DNA from: JABDMH01 sp964428345
GTDB taxonomy: Bacteria > Bacteroidota > Bacteroidia > Chitinophagales > Saprospiraceae
DNA: 64,000 nucleotides
Direction: 5' to 3'
NCBI GenBank assembly: GCA_964428345.1
Contig: CAYRYD010000012.1
Span: 62,001 to 126,000 of the forward strand
Shown here: one piece after another, positions 44,878-53,426 of the stretch
Layout: each line of letters starts with the position of its first letter
Numbering within the stretch: position 1 is the first letter of the stretch
Notes under the pieces: model-generated
Seen by the model: only the letters and a program-made list of their open reading frames with translations
What the model was told of the DNA's origin: nothing
Databases searched by the model: none
Made by a program: the position numbers and the translations under genes

Positions 44878-45843
44878 ATGGAGAATGACAGTCACCTGGA
44901 CGATAAAAAACCTTTACGTAACCTGCGCACTGCTCTCTGGATCGTAGTAACCTTGCTGATCTTTGCCCTGGTTGCCGCCTTTTCTTTTTGGGCCAGGAGC
45001 AACAAATATGAGAACGAAACTGCCAAAATGGTGAGCGACATCACCCGGATGGACAGTACCAGGACCGCACTGGAAGGCACCCTGGTTTCACTGGAAGGAT
45101 CGTACAACGAGAAGATTTCGGAGAATGAATTGCTGACCGCTACATTACAGGAGCGAGTGAAGGAAGTAGAAGAACTGCAGGACCGCATACGCCGGGTGCG
45201 GGCACAACTTACCAAAAGTCAGGAGATCAACGAAGAAATCAATGCCCGCCTGATCCAACTGGAAGAATTGAAAGTGTCACTCGAGAATGACATTGCCACC
45301 CTGCAGGGACAAAATGAGGAATTACGGGCGGCCAATAATGAAATTGCCACGGAATTGACCTTGTCGAAAGAACAGATCTCTGCACTGACCGAAGATGTTA
45401 AAAAGCTGGATCAGAAAAATGAGGCCTTGATTGCCAGACTTTTTCAACTGGCCCCTGCCGGATATGTCGCCAATAATTTCAAGGTCACTGCCGTTCGAAA
45501 AAATGACCGGCTAACCGCGAAGGCAGGCAGGGCTAATGAGATCAGGGTCAGCTTTGATCTGAACAATGTACCTGAGCAATATCAACGTGCAGAAGAGCTG
45601 TACCTGGTAATCACCAAATTTGACGGCAATCCGGTCAATGAACTGCAGACAAGGGATATTCAGGTAAAATCAGCATCGCCAATTAACATCGCCGCGGTAG
45701 ACGTCGAACAACGGACTTTAAAGCCTTTGCAGAGTGTCGAGATGTCATTCAGCCCCGGCCGTAAATTTGAGGCAGGTCTCTACAACGCTCTGGTCTATGC
45801 CGGCCATGGATTTCTGGGGGCTACCAGCTTTGAGTTGCATTAG
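44878..45843 (+). CDS. Membrane-anchored coiled-coil protein of unknown function
   Basis: A 321-residue protein with a short charged N-terminus, one membrane helix (about 18-38, WIVVTLLIFALVAAFSFW), a long coiled coil (about 45-190, Glu/Gln/Leu-rich with heptads) and a C-terminal beta-rich domain (about 195-321, opening LAPAGYVANNFKVTAVRKNDR). The tail probably lies in the periplasm, with the coiled coil as a spacer. I do not recognise a named family. A good terminator follows at 45876-45913, so it is a single-gene unit. Confidence 0.7.
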   Translation: MENDSHLDDKKPLRNLRTALWIVVTLLIFALVAAFSFWARSNKYENETAKMVSDITRMDSTRTALEGTLVSLEGSYNEKISENELLTATLQERVKEVEELQDRIRRVRAQLTKSQEINEEINARLIQLEELKVSLENDIATLQGQNEELRAANNEIATELTLSKEQISALTEDVKKLDQKNEALIARLFQLAPAGYVANNFKVTAVRKNDRLTAKAGRANEIRVSFDLNNVPEQYQRAEELYLVITKFDGNPVNELQTRDIQVKSASPINIAAVDVEQRTLKPLQSVEMSFSPGRKFEAGLYNALVYAGHGFLGATSFELH

Positions 45844-45875
45844 TTACTGAACTCCTATTTTACTAGTTTATAATA

Positions 45876-45913
45876 CCCGGATATTCAGGGAGACCTGATA
45901 TCCGGGTTTTTTT
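45876..45913 (+). terminator. intrinsic terminator after 45843
   Basis: Arms CCCGGATAT(T)CAGG and CCTGATATCCGGG form a 13-pair stem with one bulged T and a GAGA loop, followed by TTTTTTT (45907-45913). Confidence 0.85.
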
Positions 45914-46098
45914 ATGCATTTAATGAAAAGTATTGTAACATAAATATTTCACTAAAAAATGAGCGGAGGTCGGAGTTAAAAAGAGTATGATGGAAACTTC
46001 TTGATTTCCTGACTAAAAGTCAGCCTTTTACCGAACATATCTTCTCCATAGAATGTTAAGATTATTATAAGGATTTGTTTAACCAAAAAAATAATAAA

Positions 46099-46488
46099 AT
46101 GAGAAATAGCAGCAAAATTTTAATTGGTGTCGGACTCGGTGCTGTCATTGGAGGTATTGCAGGGTACTATATGAATAGTGCAGAAGGTAAGAGAATGCAA
46201 AAGAATCTGAAAAAGCAGGCAGCAAAGATCCGTAAAGATGTAACGGAGACGCTGGAAAACAGCAAGGAAGAGATTATCAGCCAGGTAAACCAGGTAGCCG
46301 GATATACCAAAGAAAAATTAGGAGGTCTGACTTCAGCTCTTCACAGCAAATTTGATGAAGCCGTGGAGGAAACCGAAGAAACGGCAGCTGAAATCAAAAG
46401 CCGGTTTCAGACTGGTGTCGAAAAAGCTAAAAGCAAAGTAAAACAACAGGCTGAAAAAATCCGCAGTACGGATAAAGTACAAGCCTGA
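46099..46488 (+). CDS. YtxH-domain protein
   Basis: A 129-residue protein with an N-terminal Gly-rich membrane helix (LIGVGLGAVIGGIAGYYM) followed by a long, charged, amphipathic helix region rich in Lys/Glu/Ala. This is the YtxH pattern, linked with stress response in Firmicutes and often found as a small envelope protein in Bacteroidota. The frame opens at a TTG (46075); the ATG at 46099 (MRNSSKIL) is the natural start. It heads a run of three genes spaced 17 bases and -17 bases apart. Confidence 0.82.
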   Translation: MRNSSKILIGVGLGAVIGGIAGYYMNSAEGKRMQKNLKKQAAKIRKDVTETLENSKEEIISQVNQVAGYTKEKLGGLTSALHSKFDEAVEETEETAAEIKSRFQTGVEKAKSKVKQQAEKIRSTDKVQA

Positions 46489-46505
46489 TTCCAAATCCTA
46501 ATCCT

Positions 46506-46853
46506 ATGATATCCCAACAGGCAGGTGAGATCTTTGGCTATCTGAAGGTATATGGTGAACAGCATATAAAACTAGCTAAACTGGATCTGTCCGAACGAGT
46601 ATCGAAGGTCACTTCTGTGCTGACTTTGATCTTAGTGTTGTTCATAATAATGCTCTTTGTCTTGTTTATGCTGAGCATTGCGGTAGGATTATATTTGGGC
46701 AACCTATGGGAATCATACCCTCGGGCATTTCTGGTGCTGACGGGTGTGTATGTTTTGGCCGGGGTCATTGTTTTCGCATTTAGAAAGCCTTTGATCGTCA
46801 ATCCGATATTGTCGATGGTGATCAATGAAATGTTGGATGAAGATGAAGAATAG
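46506..46853 (+). CDS. Phage holin-family-like membrane protein (YqjE type)
   Basis: A 115-residue protein with a short cytoplasmic amphipathic N-terminus (YLKVYGEQHIKLAKLDLSE) and two membrane helices (about 38-62 and 76-96), ending in an acidic tail. This matches PF07332-type small membrane proteins (Holin-X / YqjE). The name reflects the fold; there is no phage context here. It overlaps the next gene by 17 bases. Confidence 0.78.
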   Translation: MISQQAGEIFGYLKVYGEQHIKLAKLDLSERVSKVTSVLTLILVLFIIMLFVLFMLSIAVGLYLGNLWESYPRAFLVLTGVYVLAGVIVFAFRKPLIVNPILSMVINEMLDEDEE

Positions 46854-47196
46854 AATTCGAAGTCTGGAAGACTTAAGATTGGAAAAGAGGTTGACCAAGA
46901 TGGAAATCGATGCGACTGAAGATCTGATCTTTCACTCCTTGCACCTTTCGAAGGAAAATCTCTTTCGCGGCGCTTCAGAGGCTTTTTTTTCCCTGCTCCG
47001 CAAGGAACCGCTGGATGTCAGTGATGTAACCCATTTGTTTTCCCGGCACGATCAGGAGAAGTCCGGCTGGTTTCAAAAATTATTGCTGGTGCTGCCCCTG
47101 GTGCTCAAAGTTGCCAGTGTAGTTTATGAAAGCCGGATACGTATAGAACCGGATACCAAGGCGGGTGACATAACCCTTCGCAAAGTAGCGAGCTGA
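46837..47196 (+). CDS. Unknown small protein, third gene of the YtxH group
   Basis: A protein of about 119 residues, basic at the N-terminus (MKMKNRIRSLEDLRLEKRL), with a helical middle and one hydrophobic stretch (FQKLLLVLPLVLKVASVVY, about 80-98). I do not recognise a family. The start may be the ATG at 46837 or 46843. Either overlaps the end of the holin-like gene, which points to coupled translation. Its place after a YtxH and a YqjE-like gene recalls YqjK of E. coli, but no sequence likeness is claimed. Confidence 0.6.
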   Translation: MKMKNRIRSLEDLRLEKRLTKMEIDATEDLIFHSLHLSKENLFRGASEAFFSLLRKEPLDVSDVTHLFSRHDQEKSGWFQKLLLVLPLVLKVASVVYESRIRIEPDTKAGDITLRKVAS

Positions 47197-47198
47197 CA

Positions 47199-47909
47199 CT
47201 ATTGAGGAATGGAAGGTCTGACTTCGATCTTACTGGGTAAGGTCCGGGCAGGCATTTTCAGCAGATCGGTTACGATTTGTCCAATGTCTTCCGGTTGAAT
47301 CTTCCAGGCATCGCCTGGTCCTGGTGTTCGCTGGTTAAAATGAGTGGCCACCGAGCCGGGCATGATAATGCTGACTTTGATACCTTTACGGCGTACGTCG
47401 AGCATCAGCGCCTGGGTAAAGCCCACGAGTCCAAATTTACTGGCATTATAAGCGGCACCGGTTGCAAAGAAATTGGTGCCGGCAAGACTGGCGATCGTGA
47501 TGATGTAACCTTTCCTTTCGCCTATCCTGGTGAGTGAAGCTTTTACACTGTTAAAAACCCCGGTCAGATTGGTGTCAATGGTTTCCTGCCATTGTTCGGG
47601 CGTGAGATCCTCGATCGGGGCAAAATGGCCCACTCCGGCATTGGCAATCAGTACATCGAGATACCCAAACCGACTGCAGGTAAAGGCAACCGCATCCTGC
47701 TGATCCTTCAGACTACGTACATCTGCCCTGAAGTAATCAACCCCGGCTGATATTTTGCGGAGCTCTTCACAAGCACTCCGTAGCCTGTCTTCCGATCTGC
47801 CGGTGACGACCACCTGCATCCCTTCTCTTAGCAACGCTTCCGCAATGCCATAACCAATGCCCATACCACCACCAGTGATCAATGCCGTCTTATTTTCAAG
47901 CGTTTTCAT
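47199..47909 (-). CDS. Short-chain dehydrogenase/reductase
   Basis: A 236-residue SDR with the NAD(P)-binding GGGMGIGYGIAEALL (about 13-27), the NAG motif in IANAGVGHF and the catalytic YNASK (about residue 150) with Ser upstream (ITIASLAG). VVTGRSEDRL after strand 2 suggests NADP preference (Arg). The substrate cannot be assigned. It ends two bases from the convergent 46837-47196 gene. Confidence 0.9.
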   Translation of the reverse strand: MKTLENKTALITGGGMGIGYGIAEALLREGMQVVVTGRSEDRLRSACEELRKISAGVDYFRADVRSLKDQQDAVAFTCSRFGYLDVLIANAGVGHFAPIEDLTPEQWQETIDTNLTGVFNSVKASLTRIGERKGYIITIASLAGTNFFATGAAYNASKFGLVGFTQALMLDVRRKGIKVSIIMPGSVATHFNQRTPGPGDAWKIQPEDIGQIVTDLLKMPARTLPSKIEVRPSIPQ

Positions 47910-48277
47910 GTTATCCTGATTGATTCAGATCTCCGAAAAGTAGTAAATCGTATCAAAATTCGGTACGCTATCTTCAAATGGCGCCTCGGAATGCAAATAT
48001 TCTGCTCATAGATCCGATCATACTGCCTGTCTTGTAACATCAAATTACGAAAATTCATCTTTCTCTTGACCGGTATCTCCACATCTTCTATCACCCAAAA
48101 ATGTCGCTGATATTTGGTTGGATTAATTTGCCGCTTTTCTCGGAAATATTTCTCATTTTAGTAACTTTCCCAAATTAAAAACCAATTGAAAGGATATACT
48201 TCCAAATGAAACAATCCCGAACAGGGGAGCGATATATTTCAGATTCATACGAACTTTAAAACAAAACGAAAACTTAC
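47910..48277. other. 368-base gap upstream of the SDR and MFS genes
   Basis: A minus-strand frame open for about 80 codons ends at 47906 and overlaps the SDR ATG by four bases (ATGA). It has no ATG start (only GTG at 48094), is very basic, and matches nothing known. TAACTTTC at 48162-48169 is a near-match promoter box for the MFS gene on the plus strand. Nothing else stands out. Confidence 0.35.
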
Positions 48278-49495
48278 ATGGTAAACGACAAACGACTTTT
48301 TTACGGTAGTTGCTTTGCGCTAATCACTACCGCTCTTTCCTTTAGTATCCGGGCGGGTATCCTTCCACAACTCGGAGAGGAGCTCAACTTATCGGCTGAG
48401 CAACTGGGATTTATTAATTCAATGTGGTTTTTCGGATTTCCGATCTCTATGGTCATCGGTGGTCTGATCTACCATACGGTTGGGCCCAAAAAGATCATGC
48501 AGTTCGCCTTTTTTGCCCATTCCATTGGTATTATCATGACCATTTACTCCGGCAGTTATATGGGTTTGCTGATTTCGACCTTTCTGATTGGTCTGGGCAA
48601 TGGCTGTACTGAGGCTGCCTGTAACCCCATGATCGCAGATACCTACGAGGGGGTAAAAATGAGTAAGATGATGAACCGGTTTCACATGTGGTTTCCGGGT
48701 GGGATCGTAATCGGAAGTCTCGTATCCAAATTTATGACCGATGCCGGGTTTGGCTGGGAGTCACAGATCTGGGTCATCATGATCCCCACCCTGATTTACG
48801 CCTACTTGTTCTTTGGACAGACTTTTCCGAAAGCCAAAGTGGCTGCCTCGACCTCTTTATCAGAAAATATGAAGGCGATGTTTTCACCACTCTTCCTCTT
48901 TATGTTTGCCTGTATGGCCCTCACCGCCATTTCCGAGTTTGGTCCTCAACAGTGGGTAGGGCTGATCCTGGCCAAGAGCGGGGCCCAGCCGATGCTGATT
49001 CTGGCTTTGGTCACCGGCCTGATGGCGGTAGCCCGTTATTTCGGGGGTGAAGCAGTGCACAAGCTCGACCAGACCGGGGTACTGCTCGGATCCGCCATTT
49101 TCGCTACCATCGGCGTATACCTGTTCAGTACGCAGACTGGTACCATGGCTTACCTGGCCGCCATCGTCTATGCACTGGGTATTGCTTATTTCTGGCCCAA
49201 TATGCTGGGATTTATCGCCGACAAAATTCCTAAAAGCGGAGCTCTGGGTTTATCGATCATTGGTGCCGTAGGGATGTTCTCCACCTCCATCTTTCAGCCG
49301 ATCATTGGTCGCTGGATTGATTCAGACCGGGTGGAAGCCGCTGCCCAGGGTCTCACCGGGGATGAACTGGACCTGGTGGCCGGTCAGATGACACTGGGCA
49401 CGATGGTACTTTTTCCGGCCATCCTCATTGTACTCTTCACCATTCTGTATTTCTGGGTGAAAAGAAGGGAACAAGGGCAATTGGCTACGGTTTAG
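48278..49495 (+). CDS. MFS sugar transporter
   Basis: A 405-residue inner-membrane transporter with 12 predicted helices and MFS spacing. The helix 2-3 loop (TVGPKKIMQFAFF) is a weak form of the usual MFS loop motif, and charged loops include DTYEGVKMSKMMNRFHMWFPGG. It resembles hexose/pentose MFS permeases of Bacteroidota. Convergent xylA and downstream sugar enzymes suggest a pentose or sugar-acid substrate, by context only. It is followed by a strong terminator. Confidence 0.87.
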   Translation: MVNDKRLFYGSCFALITTALSFSIRAGILPQLGEELNLSAEQLGFINSMWFFGFPISMVIGGLIYHTVGPKKIMQFAFFAHSIGIIMTIYSGSYMGLLISTFLIGLGNGCTEAACNPMIADTYEGVKMSKMMNRFHMWFPGGIVIGSLVSKFMTDAGFGWESQIWVIMIPTLIYAYLFFGQTFPKAKVAASTSLSENMKAMFSPLFLFMFACMALTAISEFGPQQWVGLILAKSGAQPMLILALVTGLMAVARYFGGEAVHKLDQTGVLLGSAIFATIGVYLFSTQTGTMAYLAAIVYALGIAYFWPNMLGFIADKIPKSGALGLSIIGAVGMFSTSIFQPIIGRWIDSDRVEAAAQGLTGDELDLVAGQMTLGTMVLFPAILIVLFTILYFWVKRREQGQLATV

Positions 49496-49541
49496 GATAT
49501 TGCAGGTATCTCCGAAGATTTAATTCAGAGTGCCTGTTGAA

Positions 49542-49588
49542 CAAAAGGAGAACCTTTGGGAATACCCCAAGGTTCTCCTTTTGCTTTT
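49542..49588 (+). terminator. strong terminator between MFS gene and xylA
   Basis: A 15-base perfect stem (49542-49556 with 49569-49583) extended by three more G-C pairs around an AATA loop, followed by CTTTTT. It may also serve xylA on the other strand, where TTTTG lies in the stem. Confidence 0.85.
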
Positions 49589-49645
49589 TAATAGTCCTCA
49601 AGTGACTCTAAACCATCAGGAAAAGCCAGCTTCAGCGTGGTAATG

Positions 49646-50974
49646 CTACAGGTGATTGTTGATCAAATTTTCCAGGAGTTCCTGCTTACCCGACTTCATG
49701 GCCGGTTCGCCGTTTTCAATGGCAAAGTCCCGAAGTTCTTCGAGGGTGAGCTTATCATCTTCAAACATCTTTCCGAATCCATGGTCAAATGAGCTGTAGC
49801 GCTCCTGCCTCAGTTTGAGGTAATCCGATTTCTTGAGAATTTTATCAGCCACGATCAGTGCGCGGGCAAAGACATCCATGCCTCCGATGTGAGCCAGAAA
49901 GAGGTCTTCCATGTCGGTCGAATTGCGTCGTAATTTAGCGTCAAAGTTAACTCCGCCTCCCTGCAGTCCGCCGGCTTCGAGGATGATAAGCATCGCCTGG
50001 GTAAGCTCGTAAAGATTCACCGGAAACTGATCGGTGTCCCACCCGTTCTGATAGTCACCCCGGTTGGCGTCAATACTGCCCAGCATACCGGCGTCGGCCG
50101 CTACCTGCAATTCATGGTGGAAGGTATGACTGGCCAGGGTGGCGTGATTAACTTCTACATTGAGTTTGAAATCGTCTTCCAGCCCATAGCTGCGCAGGAA
50201 GCCTACTACCGTAGCTGCATCAAAATCATATTGATGTTTCATCGGTTCCATCGGTTTGGGTTCGATCAGGAACGATCCTTCGAAGCCTTGCCGGCGGGCA
50301 TAGTCTTTGGCCATATGTAAAAATTGAGCCATGTGATCCTGTTCCCGCTGCATGTCGGTGTTGAGCAGGGACATATAGCCCTCGCGGCCTCCCCAGAAAA
50401 CATAATTTTCACCTCCCAGGGCGATCGTGGCATCGAGTGCATTTTTGACCTGCGTGGCGGCATAGCTGAGCACCAAAAAATCCGGATTGGTGGCGGCACC
50501 ATTCATGTACCGGGGGTGGGAAAATAGATTGGCGGTACCCCAAAGGAGTTTTACGCCCGACTCCTGTTGCTTCTCCTGGGCATATTCGACGATTTTTTGC
50601 AGCCTTTTTTCGCTTTCCCCAATACTGTCTCCTTCTTCGACCAGGTCGAAATCGTGAAAACAATAATAGGGGATACCCATTTTGGTGATAAACTCAAAAG
50701 CCGCATCCATCTTTTGAAAAGCCCTTTGCATGACATCGGAATGATCCAACCAGGGCATTGGCCGGGTACCGCTGCCAAACGGATCAGAAAGCTCATTGCA
50801 GAAGCTGTGCCAGTAGGCTACCGCAAAACGGAAGTGATCCCGCATGCTCTTACCGTCAACAATCCGGTTGGCATCATAGTATTTAAAAGCCAGGGGATTG
50901 TCCGAATCCCGCCCTTCGAATTCGATCTTACCAATCCCTGGAAAATATTCGACGTCTCCTTTTACGATTCTCAT
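49646..50974 (-). CDS. xylA: Xylose isomerase
   Basis: XylA converts xylose to xylulose (and glucose to fructose) using two divalent metals. The 442-residue product has the usual class II length. It shows PYYCFHDFDLVEEGD (catalytic His and Asp), VFWGGREGYMSLLNTD, FLIEPKPMEPMKHQYD (metal Glu), NVEVNHATLASHTFHHEL and DANRGDYQNGWDTDQFP (metal ligands). The start at 50974 (MRIVKGDVEYFPGI) is standard; the frame extends 27 codons further without support. No xylulokinase is in the window. Confidence 0.97.
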   Translation of the reverse strand: MRIVKGDVEYFPGIGKIEFEGRDSDNPLAFKYYDANRIVDGKSMRDHFRFAVAYWHSFCNELSDPFGSGTRPMPWLDHSDVMQRAFQKMDAAFEFITKMGIPYYCFHDFDLVEEGDSIGESEKRLQKIVEYAQEKQQESGVKLLWGTANLFSHPRYMNGAATNPDFLVLSYAATQVKNALDATIALGGENYVFWGGREGYMSLLNTDMQREQDHMAQFLHMAKDYARRQGFEGSFLIEPKPMEPMKHQYDFDAATVVGFLRSYGLEDDFKLNVEVNHATLASHTFHHELQVAADAGMLGSIDANRGDYQNGWDTDQFPVNLYELTQAMLIILEAGGLQGGGVNFDAKLRRNSTDMEDLFLAHIGGMDVFARALIVADKILKKSDYLKLRQERYSSFDHGFGKMFEDDKLTLEELRDFAIENGEPAMKSGKQELLENLINNHL

Positions 50975-51162
50975 TGGTTTTATTTGTTCAGTTACTTCAT
51001 TGCTGTTATTGCAGTCTCTAAAATTAACAGTAAATCTCAACTTGCCAAATGGCACCGCTTTGCCTGCCGTTCGTTGGTGTTTAGCGAAAATATCCTTATC
51101 ATTATCATCCGTTTTTTTGACGACGGATATCTTTTATTTTCTAACCCTCACAAATACTTTTC

Positions 51163-52317
51163 ATGAGCAGAAAAATGAGAATGGGTATGGTCGGTGGAGG
51201 TAGAGGAGCCTTCATCGGAGCCGTACATCGGATGGCAGCTGCCCTGGATGGCGAAATTGAATTGGTCTGTGGCGCCTTCAGCAGCGACCCGGAAAAATCC
51301 AAAGCCTCAGGTGCCGATCTTTTTCTTGACCCAGCCCGGGTATATGGCAGTTATGCCGAAATGATTGAGAAAGAAAAACAACTACCAGCCGAGGTCCGGA
51401 TGGATTTCATATCCATTGTAACACCCAATCACATGCATTACGGACCGGCAAAAATGGCACTGGAAAACGGATTTCATGTGGTTTGTGATAAGCCACTTGC
51501 CTTCAATCTGGAGGAAGCTAAGGATTTAGAGCAACTGGTCAAGAAATCGGGGTTGCTTTTCGCCCTCACCCACAACTATACGGGTTATCCTCTCGTAAAG
51601 CAGGCCCGACAAATGATTGACGCCGGCGAACTGGGCGAAATCCGGAAGATCGTTGTTGAATATCCGCAAGGTTGGTTAAGCACCAAGCTCGAAGACAGCG
51701 ACCAGAAACAAGCCTCCTGGCGCACAGATCCCAGCCGTTCGGGTATTGCCGGGAGTATGGGCGATATAGGAACCCATGCCGAAAATCTGGCCGAATATAT
51801 GACCGGGTTGAGAATTAAGGAATTGTGTGCTGATCTTTCCATTTTTGTGCCCGGGCGTTTACTTGACGACGACGGCAATGTGTTATTGCGCTTTGAAAAC
51901 GGTGCGAAGGGAATCCTTTTTGCCAGCCAGATATCTGCCGGTGAAGAAAATAACCTAAGGATCCGGATCTATGGGTCCAAAGCCGGTCTTGAGTGGCGTC
52001 AGGAAGAACCCAACAGTCTCATCATCCGGCCATTGGATGGATCGATGAAGATCATCCGGACCGGCGTAGGTCATCTGTCGGCCAGCGCCCAGGCGCATAC
52101 CCGACTGCCGGCCGGTCATCCAGAAGGTTACCTGGAGGCTTTTGCCAATGTCTACCGCAACTTTGCCCGCTGCCTCCGTGCCCGCATCGAAGGCAAAGCA
52201 GTTGACCCTCTGTACCATGATTTTCCTACCGTGGAGGATGGCGTCAGAGGTATGCAGTTTATCAACCGGGTCGTCGAATCATCGGCCAGTGATCAGAAAT
52301 GGATCTCTTTTGATTAA
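51163..52317 (+). CDS. Gfo/Idh/MocA-family oxidoreductase
   Basis: A 384-residue NAD(P)-dependent sugar oxidoreductase. The Rossmann start has GMVGGGRGAFIGAVHR. The catalytic block is VVCDKPLAFNLEEA (CDKP instead of the common EKP), and the C-terminal domain has the MGDIGTHAENLAEYMTGL histidine motif. The substrate is probably a cyclic polyol or sugar. It is divergent from xylA and 18 bases before the isomerase/epimerase gene. Confidence 0.9.
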   Translation: MSRKMRMGMVGGGRGAFIGAVHRMAAALDGEIELVCGAFSSDPEKSKASGADLFLDPARVYGSYAEMIEKEKQLPAEVRMDFISIVTPNHMHYGPAKMALENGFHVVCDKPLAFNLEEAKDLEQLVKKSGLLFALTHNYTGYPLVKQARQMIDAGELGEIRKIVVEYPQGWLSTKLEDSDQKQASWRTDPSRSGIAGSMGDIGTHAENLAEYMTGLRIKELCADLSIFVPGRLLDDDGNVLLRFENGAKGILFASQISAGEENNLRIRIYGSKAGLEWRQEEPNSLIIRPLDGSMKIIRTGVGHLSASAQAHTRLPAGHPEGYLEAFANVYRNFARCLRARIEGKAVDPLYHDFPTVEDGVRGMQFINRVVESSASDQKWISFD

Positions 52318-52335
52318 ATTTTAAACATAACAACC

Positions 52336-53388
52336 ATGAAAAATATTAAAGGACCTGCCATCTTTCTGGCTCAGTTTGCCGGTGATGAGGCTCCCTATAA
52401 TTCGCTGGAAAACTTGTGCAAATGGGCTGCAGGCTATGGCTATGTTGGAGTGCAGATACCCACCTGGGACGGGCGCATCATCGACTTGAAAAAGGCGGGT
52501 GAGAGTAAAGACTATTGCGATGAGTTTAAAGGCCGGGCCAAACAGTATGGCATTGAAATTACCGAATTGTCAACGCACCTGCAGGGACAATTGGTAGCGG
52601 TCCATCCCGCTTACGATGTCATGTTTGACGGATTTGCCCCGCCGGAGGTACGGGGTAATGCCAAAGCCAGAACAGAATGGGCAGTGCAGCAATTAAAGTA
52701 TGCAGCCAATGCCAGCCGGCACATGGGCATCGACGTCCATGCGACCTTCTCGGGAGCCCTGATTTGGCATACAGTGTATCCCTGGCCCCAGCGACCTCAG
52801 GGTCTGGTCGAGACGGCCTTCCGGGAGCTGGCCAGCCGGTGGTTGCCAATCCTCAATTATTTTGATGATAAAGGTGTGGATGTCTGTTACGAAATCCATC
52901 CGGGAGAAGATCTGCATGATGGAGTGACCTTCGAAATGTTTCGCAAAGCTACGGGCAACCATCCCCGGGCCAACCTGCTCTATGATCCCAGCCACTTTGT
53001 GCTCCAGCAATTGGATTACCTGGCTTACATCGATATCTACCACGAATTCATCAAGATGTTTCACGTAAAGGATGCCGAGTTTAATCCCTCCGGAAGAGTC
53101 GGCGTTTATGGTGGATACCAGGACTGGATAAACCGGGCCGGACGTTTCCGTTCGCTGGGTGATGGACAAGTGGATTTTAAAGCGATATTCAGCAAGCTGG
53201 CTCAATACGATTATGACGGATGGGCCGTGCTGGAATGGGAATGCTGCATCAAAGATGGAGATCAGGGTGCCCGGGAAGGTGCACCCTTCATCCGGGATCA
53301 CATGATCAGGGTCACGGAGAAAGCATTCGATGATTTTGCCGGCGGTAGTCCGGACGAAGCCCTCAACCGGAAGATCATCGGACTCTGA
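52336..53388 (+). CDS. Sugar phosphate isomerase/epimerase family protein (TIM barrel)
   Basis: A 350-residue xylose-isomerase-like TIM-barrel enzyme with metal-site segments CYEIHPGEDLHDG, LLYDPSHFVLQQ and FHVKDAEFNPSGR, and the late WAVLEWECCIKDG. The family includes sugar epimerases, isomerases and inositol dehydratases. Pairing with a Gfo/Idh/MocA enzyme is a common catabolic arrangement for unusual sugars or polyols; the exact reaction is unknown. Confidence 0.88.
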   Translation: MKNIKGPAIFLAQFAGDEAPYNSLENLCKWAAGYGYVGVQIPTWDGRIIDLKKAGESKDYCDEFKGRAKQYGIEITELSTHLQGQLVAVHPAYDVMFDGFAPPEVRGNAKARTEWAVQQLKYAANASRHMGIDVHATFSGALIWHTVYPWPQRPQGLVETAFRELASRWLPILNYFDDKGVDVCYEIHPGEDLHDGVTFEMFRKATGNHPRANLLYDPSHFVLQQLDYLAYIDIYHEFIKMFHVKDAEFNPSGRVGVYGGYQDWINRAGRFRSLGDGQVDFKAIFSKLAQYDYDGWAVLEWECCIKDGDQGAREGAPFIRDHMIRVTEKAFDDFAGGSPDEALNRKIIGL

Positions 53389-53426
53389 CCGGTAAGGACC
53401 AGGAGTATAAAACGACATAGCTCGTT

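Noticed and set aside
46009..46023. Hairpin CTGACT-AAA-AGTCAG as a terminator
   Set aside because: It has six pairs and only a short T-run (TTTT), and the strong terminator at 45876-45913 already closes the upstream gene.
46506..46853. Possible prophage because of the holin-like protein
   Set aside because: No phage structural, integrase, endolysin or att sequence is nearby. The holin fold is shared by cellular YqjE-type proteins, and the neighbours fit a bacterial envelope group.
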